Notes: a model not told the origin generated them from the sequence alone. A stretch of DNA of 64,000 bases from an uncultured Clostridia bacterium (GCA_937893125.1 CALBHW010000037.1:1-64000), one strand, 5' to 3'; shown: positions 1-8,450, counted from the stretch's first letter. A program made the numbers and translations.

Positions 1-21
1 CTACCGCTGAGCCACACCAGC
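1..21 (-). tRNA. tRNA gene, 5' end only (possibly tRNA-Thr)
   Basis: Read on the minus strand, the first 21 bases start GCTGGTG (acceptor 5' strand), then TG, then GCTCAGCGGTAG, the usual first half of a D arm. The rest of the gene, including the anticodon, lies beyond the left edge. The acceptor sequence resembles Clostridial tRNA-Thr, but without the anticodon the identity is a guess. Confidence 0.7.
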
Positions 22-943
22 AGATGCTGTTTTTTGATTGAATTTTGCGGTGAAATTTAGTGGTTAAAAAGTGCTGTTTTTGTTTTACCAAGGTGGTGCT
101 CGGTTGCACGAGCTGTAGTAGCATATCTATATAAATAGGTTAAAATAGTTGGTTTTTAGGTGTGCAATTATGAGTGCTTCAAATTTTATTAGTGCAGATT
201 TTTTGTGCGGGATATTTTTGCAAGGTGTTAGTGTGCGATTTTGATGAAAACGCCTTTGGCTAAATATGCTTAATTATAAGGCAGTACAAACACTTTTAGC
301 ATAAGCACTATATTAGTGTATATGAAAATTGATTAAATTTCAAGTAAAAAATCAAAAAATATTTTCATTTTGTAATATTTTTTATTCTTTGAGTAAATTT
401 ATGGTAAACTTGTAATAGTATAGAAAAAATTATTGTTAAAAGGTTCTCTAGATTTGCACAACAACATTTTTATAAAAAGGTAGGAAAACATTAAAGTGTT
501 TGTAGAGTGGGCGAGTTTAGACTTAATGAGCCCCAATAAATAGTAATAAGACAAAATAAGCACATCTAAAAATGAGATTTTATTGTGTAAAAATGACGTC
601 AAAAAGCACAAAAAAATACTAATATAAAATAAAAAATGATACTAGAAAAACATGTAAAAAATCGTAAAAAAAATTGTAAAAAAATCTTTAAAAAATAGGG
701 CAAAAAATAGGCAATAATTATTTGATTATTTTTTTGTTTTTATGTAAAATATAAACGGAAAGATAAATTAGCATTTAATATTTTAATATATAAAAATTTA
801 TTGATTTAAAAGAGTTGTAAGAATGTAATGTTTTTGTCTAAAAATTTTTATATTTTTTCAAAAAAACATCAATTTTCAAAAAATATTTTTGTTAATTTTT
901 AATTATCGCGAACGAAATAAAATTTAAGACACGGGAGAGAAAA
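22..943. other. Long AT-rich intergenic region with no convincing gene
   Basis: This 920-base stretch separates the tRNA (minus) from the first surface-protein gene (plus). It holds long A and T tracts, a small hairpin (GCTCG at 98-102 with CGAGC at 109-113), a repeated TGCTGTTTTT near 25 and 74, and a promoter near 722-750. A 70-codon frame at 399-611 on the minus strand has low-complexity content and no ribosome site and was not accepted. I recognise no riboswitch in the 187-base leader in front of 944. Confidence 0.6.
722..750 (+). promoter_or_regulatory. Promoter for the AT-hook membrane protein gene
   Basis: TTGATT at 722-727 and TAAAAT at 745-750 are separated by 17 bases. Transcription would start near 757, giving a leader of about 187 bases before the ATG at 944. 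Confidence 0.5.
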
Positions 944-3070
944 ATGCGCAATTACAAAAAACTATTATTCATATTTTTGTTTGCACTGATTTTTGTATGC
1001 TTGCCTTTGAAGTTTACGGGGAAAATGTATGTCGAGAGCTCTTTTGCGTATGCGGAAGAAATCGCAAGTGAAAGCGAAACTCTCCAGACTTTTTTGTCTA
1101 AATGTGACGACATTTTGGCAATTGACAACTATTTATCAGATGGTGCAGATTCTTGTATGAGTGAATATCTAGCGAGTAAACGAGATTTGACGGTCGAAGA
1201 TGATTTGTCTATTAAAAGTAACGCAACATACAATGAAAAATTACAAAATGCGGACGAAAAATGTAGGCTTTTGTCTATTCAAAAAGGCTATGTTCAAGAT
1301 TATAGAGTCTCAGAAGAAAAATTAGCGGAAGTAATAAATGTTGATCGTTCGACTGAAGAGTCGGTTAGGAAAATTGTTCAAGAGTATAAAGAAAAAAGAG
1401 AAATTTTGCGACAAAATGGGCTTGAAAATGCGATAAATTCGTTGTCTTACACTCATTTGGCAACAGTCGAAGATGCGTTAAATTCTCTTAAAATACAGAT
1501 TGAAAGACCAACCATGAACCTCAAGTTCGGTGGGACATTTGTATATGATGGCAAGGAACATAAGGTTACGGAGTATGATGAACAGTTAAAGTTTGCTGCG
1601 ATTTTTGGCTACGATGAAGGAAAAATGGAATTTGATGGCGTCTACACTGATTTTGGAAGAAAGGAAGTTGGGAGTTACGCAGTTAAAATAAAGCCAAAAG
1701 AAAATTACGAGTGGAAGACGGGTGAGGATAAAAATGAAGTTTTGACCTTTACCTTTGAAATTGTTAAAGCGGACTACAAATATGTCGAATATGTAACGCT
1801 TAATAGCCTTAGCCTTACTTATAATGGTCAGGGTTGCAGCCTTGATTTAATTTTAAACGATACGGAAGAAACAAAGAAAGCGCTCTCGCAAAACGGGCTT
1901 AATTATGACGATGTGAAAGACGATGTCGCGGGGTTACTAGAAGCTCAAGGGCTTAATGTTAAGTTTAAGTATAATGGAATTGAGAAAAACAGTGTTGTTG
2001 ATGTCGGAATATACAATGTCGTCGCGGAATTCTATGATGAAGAAGGATTTAAAAACTACAATGAAATAGAACCGCTTTCTTCAAAATTAGTTATCAATGC
2101 AACATCAGTTTCTTATGTGGACAGCAATCTAATTGAGAAAGCCGAACTAACGGTCGACGAAACGGGATTTATTTCACCAAATGCAGTATTACAAGTAAAA
2201 GAAATATCGACCGACGAGTTTCCTCTCGATCAAAACTCAGCAAAATTTAGAAAATATGTTGCGGAAAACGAGAAAATCGCATTTTCCTATGATATAAAAA
2301 TTGTGGGCGATGACGGAGCTCTTCTTGTTGGCAAATCAAGACTTAAGGTCTTAATACCAGAAGTCGTCAAGGGAAAACCTTTTAAGATTTTACATGTGCA
2401 TGGAAATGAGACATACTATGAATTAGAGATAGTTGACTATGCCGTTGAAGGAAACTATGCGATTTTTGATCTTGTTGACTTTTCGACTTTTTCGTTTGTT
2501 TGTGAAAAGGATGCAACTCTTGCATGGTGGGCGATTTTACTTATTTGCTTCGCGGGATTAGTTGTAGTTTTATCGGCTATATATTTAATGTTGTTCTTTG
2601 CTTGGAAAAAGAAGGGTGGTACGAGAGTTAAGGCTCTTGTTCCATACTTTAAAAGAACACACAAAACGATTTATAAAATTGAATATCAAGAAAAACAAGA
2701 ATTGACAAGTGGTGGCGTAAAATTGCTTGAAATGTCACATAATAATAGCGAGACTCAAAATTCGCCAATTATTTTAGGAAATGATGACGCAGAGAACGCT
2801 CAAAAAGACATTTTAGAAGAAAAAACAGCCGAAATTGTGGAAGAAAAAGTCATGAAAAAAGCTCGAAAAAGGAGTAATAAAAAATTATCAAATGTTGCTC
2901 CAAGAAAAGTGGGGAGACCTAGAAAGAAAAAAATTGCAAAAGAGCCTAAAAAACGCGGTCGTCCTAAAAAAGAGACTGTTCCAACTGCTCCTAAAAAACG
3001 CGGTCGTCCAAGAAAGGAAATCGTTGTAAAGGTTGCAAAAAAGCGTGGTAGGCCAAAGAAAAATGCGTAG
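944..3070 (+). CDS. Surface-exposed single-pass membrane protein with MBG-like repeats and a cytosolic AT-hook tail
   Basis: The 708-residue product opens with a basic n-region and hydrophobic core (residues 5-30) ending near SSFAYA, a probable Sec signal peptide. Residues about 190-390 hold two segments of the YDGK/YNGQ type seen in MBG-like bacterial surface repeats. The region ending in DFSTFSFV near 520 resembles the membrane-proximal domain common in such proteins. A membrane helix spans about 527-554, followed by KKK, so the tail should be cytosolic. The tail is very basic and carries four AT-hook cores (GRP flanked by Lys/Arg), the first at 657-659 and the last at 702-704; two of them are encoded by near-identical DNA 45 bases apart (2945-2964, 2990-3009). 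The start has GGGAGA upstream. The domain types are recognised by eye; the function is unknown. A DNA-tethering role is inference. Confidence 0.8.
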   Translation: MRNYKKLLFIFLFALIFVCLPLKFTGKMYVESSFAYAEEIASESETLQTFLSKCDDILAIDNYLSDGADSCMSEYLASKRDLTVEDDLSIKSNATYNEKLQNADEKCRLLSIQKGYVQDYRVSEEKLAEVINVDRSTEESVRKIVQEYKEKREILRQNGLENAINSLSYTHLATVEDALNSLKIQIERPTMNLKFGGTFVYDGKEHKVTEYDEQLKFAAIFGYDEGKMEFDGVYTDFGRKEVGSYAVKIKPKENYEWKTGEDKNEVLTFTFEIVKADYKYVEYVTLNSLSLTYNGQGCSLDLILNDTEETKKALSQNGLNYDDVKDDVAGLLEAQGLNVKFKYNGIEKNSVVDVGIYNVVAEFYDEEGFKNYNEIEPLSSKLVINATSVSYVDSNLIEKAELTVDETGFISPNAVLQVKEISTDEFPLDQNSAKFRKYVAENEKIAFSYDIKIVGDDGALLVGKSRLKVLIPEVVKGKPFKILHVHGNETYYELEIVDYAVEGNYAIFDLVDFSTFSFVCEKDATLAWWAILLICFAGLVVVLSAIYLMLFFAWKKKGGTRVKALVPYFKRTHKTIYKIEYQEKQELTSGGVKLLEMSHNNSETQNSPIILGNDDAENAQKDILEEKTAEIVEEKVMKKARKRSNKKLSNVAPRKVGRPRKKKIAKEPKKRGRPKKETVPTAPKKRGRPRKEIVVKVAKKRGRPKKNA

Positions 3071-3110
3071 CCTTTGAGGCTTTGATTACAGGGCTTTTGA
3101 GCACGGATTG

Positions 3111-3128
3111 TTTAAAACGCGTTTTAAA
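3111..3128. repeat. Perfect 18-bp palindrome
   Basis: TTTAAAACGC followed by GTTTTAAA reads the same on both strands with no loop. It lies 41 bases after one surface-protein gene and 168 before the next. A symmetric protein-binding site fits better than a terminator, since there is no loop and no following T run. Confidence 0.5.
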
Positions 3129-3295
3129 AGGTTCTAGATTAAGTAAATAGTTGTTTTAGAATAAAAGAAGTATAAATTTGTCACAATCAATAAACAGAAC
3201 AAGTTTAGACGGACAACAAACTTAGTATACAACAAACGATTTTGGGAAAAAAGTATTTTAACTGCTTATTAAAAACAGAAAAAAGGAAGGGAAAA

Positions 3296-4972
3296 ATGAA
3301 AAAAACAAGCAAATTTTTGTATTTTTTAACGCTTTGTTTGGCGATTGTTTCCCTTTTTCTTTTTGCGGGCGGAACAAAAATCTCGTTTGCGGATGTGCCA
3401 GTTAGTGAGGAATTTTACGGACTTGATTATGATACTTATGACGCGCTTTTAACGATAAAAAAGGTTGTTACAGACGACAAACTCTCAACAACTTTCGCAC
3501 TGGATTTTTTTGAAAATGGATACAAAAATTATTTACCAAGTACTGCGGAAGGGCAAGAAATGGTGGATGATTTGAATAATGGAAAATTATATTTGGTTGC
3601 AGGCGCGGGCGCAAAATATGATAGCTTGATTGTTAAATCGCCTTTAAGTTCAATTGATTGTTTGAATAATCTTAATTTTTCAAACATCTCTGAATTGTAT
3701 CTTGATAATAACGATCTTTTGGAAATTACAAGCGGACAGTTAGCGAGTTTTACGAATTTAAAAGTTTTGTCGGCAAATTTTAATAAACTTAATAAAGTTG
3801 TGTTGCAAACTTCGACCTTGCAAAATTTGGACTCAATTAGTTTAATGGGAAACAAGTTGTCGACAATTGATTTAAGTAGTTTGAAAAATGGCGCGAATGT
3901 CAATTTGTTTGATAATTATTTCGGGGAAAAAGAGGATATAAAATTACCACAAAATCTTAGTTCGCTCGACCTTAGTTTTAACAATCTTGTCGATGAAACA
4001 GAGGAAAGTTTTGATGTTGGATGCGAGCCAATTTTGCTTGTTCAAGGACTTAAACAAAACTTAGAAGCGTTATCAAAAATTACGACTTTTAATAACAATT
4101 TGTCCTTGGTTAGTGGACTAACTACTATTGTAACATATAGGGAAACATCAGGCGATGCTAGCAGTTTTAGTGGTGAAATTATAAGAAGTAACGCAACAAA
4201 AGCTGTTGATACAATTTTAATGCCAATAGGAAAATTGTCTATACGCTTTGCTTATTCTAACGGCGTAGGGTTACAAGATTATCATATAAGTAAACTCATA
4301 TCTTACACAATAAATATTGCTCCAACTAACCCGAGCGTTTTGTGCCTTATTGAAGGCGTCACATCGACGAGTTTTGTGTCGGATAAGGATATTGAATTTA
4401 GTCAAACTATTGAATTTGATACTTCAATTCCAAACTATCAAGATGTCACTCAAAATACGACTTTGGGTATTTCAGCGATTGGAAATGGAAATTTTGCGGA
4501 TAAAATTGTAATCACAAATGTCGGGAAATTTAACCTACAATTTTACAGCGAATTTGACGGGCTGAAAAGTAGCGGAGTCACAATTTATGGCGAAAAAACG
4601 GGAAGAAATATGACCGCAATTGGCATCGTGATTGTGGTGATTGTCGTTAGTTTAATTATTTGCTCAGTTTTTCTTGCTAGGTGGTTTTCAAATGGGGCAG
4701 TTGTCGCACCGCTTTCTGATAAGGAAATTTATCAGGCTAACAAGCGCGCTTCGAGAAGTGGGAGAGCGAAATTTCAATATTCATACGAAAAAGAGGACAA
4801 AACAGATAGTGGCGTTTATAGGAAAAATAAGAGTCACTATTTAGAACAAGAAGATTTTGTTGATTTGGAAGAAACGGAAGAAAGTCAAGACGCCTCAACG
4901 GGTGAGACGGTTGATGACGCGGGCTTTGATAATGACGATATAAATGGAGACGGAGAAGATTTTTATGAATAG
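3296..4972 (+). CDS. Leucine-rich-repeat surface protein with one membrane helix and an acidic tail
   Basis: The product has 558 residues. I chose the ATG at 3296 because GGAAGGG lies 4 bases upstream and the signal peptide starts there (MKKTSK, hydrophobic core, cleavage near SFA-DVP, residue 33); an upstream TTG in frame at 3242 lacks these. Residues about 120-235 form around five internalin-like leucine-rich repeats (patterns such as LYLDNNDL, LDLSFNNL). A membrane helix lies at about 442-465, rich in Val/Ile. The cytosolic tail (466-558) begins mixed and becomes strongly acidic (runs of Glu/Asp to the end). It follows the AT-hook protein on the same strand after a 225-base gap. Function unknown; a binding or sensing role at the envelope is inference. 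Confidence 0.8.
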   Translation: MKKTSKFLYFLTLCLAIVSLFLFAGGTKISFADVPVSEEFYGLDYDTYDALLTIKKVVTDDKLSTTFALDFFENGYKNYLPSTAEGQEMVDDLNNGKLYLVAGAGAKYDSLIVKSPLSSIDCLNNLNFSNISELYLDNNDLLEITSGQLASFTNLKVLSANFNKLNKVVLQTSTLQNLDSISLMGNKLSTIDLSSLKNGANVNLFDNYFGEKEDIKLPQNLSSLDLSFNNLVDETEESFDVGCEPILLVQGLKQNLEALSKITTFNNNLSLVSGLTTIVTYRETSGDASSFSGEIIRSNATKAVDTILMPIGKLSIRFAYSNGVGLQDYHISKLISYTINIAPTNPSVLCLIEGVTSTSFVSDKDIEFSQTIEFDTSIPNYQDVTQNTTLGISAIGNGNFADKIVITNVGKFNLQFYSEFDGLKSSGVTIYGEKTGRNMTAIGIVIVVIVVSLIICSVFLARWFSNGAVVAPLSDKEIYQANKRASRSGRAKFQYSYEKEDKTDSGVYRKNKSHYLEQEDFVDLEETEESQDASTGETVDDAGFDNDDINGDGEDFYE

Positions 4973-5756
4973 AGTTGTTGTAATAACTGGGCATTCAAGC
5001 GGGATTGGGGCGGTTGTTGCCGATTACTTTCAAAAAAAAGGCGATAAAGTTTATGGTGTTTCTCGTCACGATGGTGAAAATAAAAAAATCAATTTTGTCA
5101 AATGTGACATTACAAATTTAGAGCAAGTAAGAAGCGCTATCGCGCAAATTGTAAACGCGGAAGGACGAATTGATGTTCTTATTAACAATGCTGGAATGGG
5201 AATTTCGGGAAGTGTTGAAAATACAAATAGTGAGGATATAAAAAAGATTTTTGACGTCAATTTCTATGGCGCGGTTAATATTACGCAACAAGTTTTGCCT
5301 ATTATGAGAAAACAAGGGGGCGGAAAAATCTTGTGCACGAGTTCGCTTGCAAGTTTTTTCCCTATTCCTTTTCAAAGCTTTTATAGCGCAACAAAGGCAA
5401 GTTTGGATATTTGGGCAAAGGCATTAAGACTTGAAGTTAAGCCTTTTAACATTCAAATTTGTAACTGCTTGCTTGGGGATACAAAATCGGGATTTACTTC
5501 GGCAAGACAAAAATCAATGCTTGATAAGGGCACTGTTTATGAAAAAACTGTCACCAAATCAGTTGAAAAAATGGAACACGACGAACAAAATGGCAAAGAC
5601 CCTGTGACTGTCGCAAAAAAAATGTACAAATTGTCGCAAAAACGCAAAATGCCCGCCAGTGTCATTGTTGGTGGACTTAATCGTTTGCTCGGCGGGCTAA
5701 ACAAAATTTTACCTGAGCGAGTTATGCTTTATGTGGTCGGTAAAATGTATACATAG
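4965..5756 (+). CDS. Short-chain dehydrogenase/reductase (SDR family)
   Basis: The 263-residue protein is a classical SDR: cofactor motif TGHSSGIG at 8-15, NNAG at 74-77, catalytic Ser near 127, and YSATK at 140-144 with the catalytic Tyr and Lys. Such enzymes reduce or oxidise carbonyl/hydroxyl groups with NAD(P)H in the cytosol; the substrate cannot be told. The ATG at 4965 is preferred to the one at 4944 because GGAGAAG lies 6 bases before it and the beta-strand VVVITG follows at once. It overlaps the end of the leucine-rich-repeat gene by 8 bases, so the two are probably translationally coupled, although no functional link is obvious. A bidirectional terminator follows at 5909-5949. Confidence 0.9.
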   Translation: MNRVVVITGHSSGIGAVVADYFQKKGDKVYGVSRHDGENKKINFVKCDITNLEQVRSAIAQIVNAEGRIDVLINNAGMGISGSVENTNSEDIKKIFDVNFYGAVNITQQVLPIMRKQGGGKILCTSSLASFFPIPFQSFYSATKASLDIWAKALRLEVKPFNIQICNCLLGDTKSGFTSARQKSMLDKGTVYEKTVTKSVEKMEHDEQNGKDPVTVAKKMYKLSQKRKMPASVIVGGLNRLLGGLNKILPERVMLYVVGKMYT

Positions 5757-5830
5757 TTTTTATGCACATTGTTTTTTTTAAAAAAAATAGTTTATTTGGC
5801 TTGCTTGTTAGGTGAAAAACTTTAAATGTT

Positions 5831-5880
5831 TTTTTATAAAGGTTAGGGCAAGACTTTAAATGTTTCTGCCTTTATAAAAA
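5831..5880. repeat. 12-bp inverted repeat with 26-base loop
   Basis: The arm at 5831-5842 (TTTTTATAAAGG) pairs perfectly with 5869-5880. CTTTAAATGTTT also occurs twice nearby, just before the left arm and inside the loop. It lies downstream of the SDR gene. No T run follows on either strand, so it is not a standard terminator. Confidence 0.4.
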
Positions 5881-5908
5881 TAAACGCCTAGACTTTTCTA
5901 TTGACAAT

Positions 5909-5949
5909 AAAAAAGGGAACGATACTTAAAAAAGTACAGTCCCTTTTTT
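5909..5949. terminator. Bidirectional terminator between SDR and ABC-F genes
   Basis: AAAAAAGGGA at 5909-5918 pairs with TCCCTTTTTT at 5940-5949, giving A/T tracts suited to termination in both directions. TAAACGC at 5881-5887 and GCGTTTA near 5959 can extend the structure. It sits between convergent genes. Confidence 0.8.
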
Positions 5950-5989
5950 TACCTAAAAGCGTTTAGATATAACTTTTTATCGTCTTAAC

Positions 5990-7558
5990 TTAAAGTTGCT
6001 TTAGATATTCACTATAAGTCAAATATTTGTCAAAATCTTTTGTTTTGCCGATCTTGATAATTCTATTTGCGACCGTGTCTGTAAGTTCTTGGTCGCTACT
6101 CGCAAAGAGTAAACAACCTTTGAAATTTATCATTCCTTTGTTAAGAGCTGTGATTGATTCTAGGTCCAAGTGATTTGTTGGTTCATCAAGCAAAATGACG
6201 TTTCCGCTTTCAAGCATAATTTTTGAAAGCATACACCTAACTTTTTCGCCCCCGCTAAGAACGCGTGCTGGTTTAAGTGCTTCTTCGCCTGAAAAAAGCA
6301 TTCTTCCGAGCCAACTGCGAAGGAATGTCGAATCTTTTTCCTTACTAAATTGTCCGAGCCAGTCGGTTAGGCTTAGGTCTGTTTCAAACATCTTATTGTA
6401 TTCTTTTGGAAGGTAAGAATATGTGATTGTTTTGCCCCAAGTGACCGTCCCTGTATAGTCTTTGTCGACACCTGCAATACAATTAAAAAGGGCGGAAATG
6501 CTGTTGACATTATCGGACAAAAAGGCGATTTTGTCGTCTTTATTTACAACAAAACTGACATTTTCAAAGAACCCTGGTTTGGATAAATTTTTTACGATTA
6601 AGACATCATTTCCGATTTGTCTTTCAAATCTAAAATCAATAAATGGATATTTTCTCGAACTTGGCTTAATATCTTCAATTGTAAGTTTTTCAAGTTCTTT
6701 TTTACGGCTTGTTGCTTGTTTGCTTTTGCTGGCGTTGGCGGAAAATCTCGCAATAAAATCTTGCAACTCTTTTGCGCGCGCTTCCGCTTTTTTGTTGGCT
6801 TCTTTTTGTTGTCTTAAAATAAGTTGGCTTGTTTCATACCAAAAGTCGTAGTTTCCGACATAAATCGAAATTTTGCCGTAGTCGACATCGCATATGTGTG
6901 TGCAAACTTTGTTTAAAAAGTGCCTATTGTGTGAAACAGTGATGACAGTGTTTTCGTAATTAAGTAAAAAGTTCTCAAGCCACGCGATTGTTTTGATATC
7001 AAGGTTGTTTGTAGGCTCGTCAAGAAGAAGAATGTCTGGGTTGTCAAAGAGTGCTTGCGCAAGAAGGACCTTAACTTTAAGTTTGCTGTCCAAATCTTTC
7101 ATTTTTGTTTGATAAAATTCGCTAGGAATACCAATATCCGCGAGTAAACTTTCGGCGTTTCCTTCCGCTTCCCAACCGCCAAGGTCGGCAAATTCGGTTT
7201 CAAGTTCGCCCGCTCTTATGCCATCTTCTTCGGTGAAATCTGTTTTTTCATAAAGCCTATCTTTTTCGTCCCAAACTTCCATAAGGCGTTTGTGCCCTAA
7301 AAGAACAGTCCTTAAAACAGTCTCTTCGTCGTAAGCGTTTTGATTTTGTTGCAAAACGGACATTCTTTCGTTTTTATCAAGGACAATTTCGCCTTTTGTT
7401 GTTTCTATTTCGCCCGAGAGCAATTTTAGAAATGTCGATTTGCCAGCGCCGTTTGCGCCAATGACGCCGTAGCAGTTGCCTTTTGTAAATTTGAGATTTA
7501 CATCGCTAAACAATTTTCTGCTCCCAAAATTGAGAGAAACATTTATAACTTGAAGCAT
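5990..7558 (-). CDS. ABC-F family ATPase (YbiT/YkpA-like), second ATP site degenerate
   Basis: This 522-residue soluble protein has two ABC domains joined by a charged helical linker (about 240-300), the ABC-F layout; such proteins act on ribosomes, and some protect against antibiotics. Domain 1 has a good Walker A (GANGAGKST, 34-42), Walker B (DILLLDE, 175-181) and switch His210, but its signature is replaced by LDSKLKV (156-162), a position that also varies in YbiT-type relatives. Domain 2 keeps LSGGEKV (434-440) and ILLDE, but its Walker A is destroyed (SDNVNSIS near 348-355, no Gly-Lys-Ser/Thr) and its switch His is Ser488. One intact composite ATP site is therefore expected. The start has AAGGAA 8 bases upstream. 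A promoter at 7736-7764 gives a 170-base leader. The assignment to ABC-F is firm; the cellular role is not. Confidence 0.9.
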   Translation of the reverse strand: MLQVINVSLNFGSRKLFSDVNLKFTKGNCYGVIGANGAGKSTFLKLLSGEIETTKGEIVLDKNERMSVLQQNQNAYDEETVLRTVLLGHKRLMEVWDEKDRLYEKTDFTEEDGIRAGELETEFADLGGWEAEGNAESLLADIGIPSEFYQTKMKDLDSKLKVKVLLAQALFDNPDILLLDEPTNNLDIKTIAWLENFLLNYENTVITVSHNRHFLNKVCTHICDVDYGKISIYVGNYDFWYETSQLILRQQKEANKKAEARAKELQDFIARFSANASKSKQATSRKKELEKLTIEDIKPSSRKYPFIDFRFERQIGNDVLIVKNLSKPGFFENVSFVVNKDDKIAFLSDNVNSISALFNCIAGVDKDYTGTVTWGKTITYSYLPKEYNKMFETDLSLTDWLGQFSKEKDSTFLRSWLGRMLFSGEEALKPARVLSGGEKVRCMLSKIMLESGNVILLDEPTNHLDLESITALNKGMINFKGCLLFASSDQELTDTVANRIIKIGKTKDFDKYLTYSEYLKQL

Positions 7559-7735
7559 AATAATATTCCTTTTTAATAGTTATTTGATTTTTGTTTTTGT
7601 AAAATAAAATTTTAGTGGTTAAGTGCTAAAAAAGTATATAAGAAATAAGTTTTTGTATATATTTGCCTAAACATATAAATATTTTTTTTAAAGTTTTTCT
7701 ATTTTACTAGCACAAAAATCTTTATTTGCCTTTAC

Positions 7736-7764
7736 ATAATACATAATTAAATTCAATTAGTCAA
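7736..7764 (-). promoter_or_regulatory. Promoter for the ABC-F gene
   Basis: On the minus strand TTGACT (7759-7764) and TATTAT (7736-7741) are separated by 17 bases. Transcription would begin near 7729, leaving a leader of about 170 bases to the ATG at 7558, which contains a small hairpin (arms 7610-7615 and 7626-7631). Confidence 0.65.
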
Positions 7765-7804
7765 GTAAAGGGAGACGCGGGCTAGATTTTTGCATAAAAA
7801 ATTA

Positions 7805-7844
7805 AAAAAAACCTAAAATGAGTTTTTTCTCAAATTAGGTTTTT
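7805..7844 (-). terminator. Terminator of the small hypothetical gene
   Basis: On the minus strand, directly after the stop codon at 7848, arms of the AACCTAA.TTGAG / CTCA.TTTAGGTT type form a hairpin with a 6-base loop, followed by a T-rich run. Confidence 0.8.
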
Positions 7845-7847
7845 GTT

Positions 7848-8261
7848 TTATTTTGAAAAGTCATCTCCATATTCAAAATAGGAGTAATTATCGTCTAGTT
7901 CTTCTTTTCTATCTTTATAGTGGTTTAATATATTTGTATTTGTTGTGTCGCCTATATAATCTTTGTAATCTTCATTCCAACATTCATCCGTCAATGATTT
8001 CTCTCCTTCTTCTGGAAGGTCGAGCAACAAATAAATATCTTCATAAGACAAATGGATGCCGTATATCTCATTTAGCCTTTTTGCGAAATTTTTAAAACGA
8101 CTGTGCAAAGCAGTTTCTTCCTTATATATGTGCGAAAACTCGTCTCCTTTGTCAATAAATACATTTATTTCGTTTTTTAATTTATTTAGTTGCCTATCCA
8201 TATATTCAACATTCTTTTTAACATATCGTTCTGCAACGTAAGGAACACCTTTTTTACCCAT
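7848..8261 (-). CDS. Hypothetical protein, 137 residues, charged
   Basis: I do not recognise this protein. It starts MGKKGVPY at the ATG 8259-8261, with AAGGA 9 bases upstream; an in-frame TTG 27 bases earlier lacks a ribosome site. There is no signal peptide or membrane segment. Residues about 15-75 look helical and rich in Lys/Glu (possible coiled coil around VEYMDRQLNKLKNEI), the middle contains LSYEDIYLLLDLPEEGE, and the last 45 residues are rich in Asp, Asn and Tyr. It stands alone between two terminators, so it is its own transcript. It is probably a real cytosolic protein, judging from the ribosome site, the closely following terminator and normal composition, but no function can be assigned. 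Confidence 0.65.
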   Translation of the reverse strand: MGKKGVPYVAERYVKKNVEYMDRQLNKLKNEINVFIDKGDEFSHIYKEETALHSRFKNFAKRLNEIYGIHLSYEDIYLLLDLPEEGEKSLTDECWNEDYKDYIGDTTNTNILNHYKDRKEELDDNYSYFEYGDDFSK

Positions 8262-8404
8262 AATTATAATCCTTTTTGTGATTGTCAAATCAATTTTAAA
8301 AATTTGTACTAAAAATTACGCAAATAAATTCTAGTTAAACATCATTTTTTATTACATAATGTATTTTACTCATTTTTATTTTTTTTCAAGGGCGAAATGC
8401 AAAA

Positions 8405-8450
8405 AAAAGAAAAAATTAGGCATTTTGCACTAAAAAAACCTAATTTTTCT
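8405..8450 (-). terminator. Terminator of the ABC exporter operon
   Basis: GAAAAAATTAGG (8409-8420) pairs with CCTAATTTTTCT (8439-8450); on the minus strand the hairpin is followed by a long T tract. It lies 56 bases after the stop of the last exporter gene. Confidence 0.8.

Noticed and set aside
399..611. 70-codon frame on the minus strand in the left intergenic region
   Set aside because: Low-complexity Leu/Ser/Phe content typical of AT-rich DNA, no ribosome site, no neighbour or family support.
3242..3295. TTG start 54 bases upstream for the leucine-rich-repeat protein
   Set aside because: No ribosome site there and it would put 18 charged residues before the signal peptide; the ATG at 3296 has GGAAGGG and begins a normal signal peptide.
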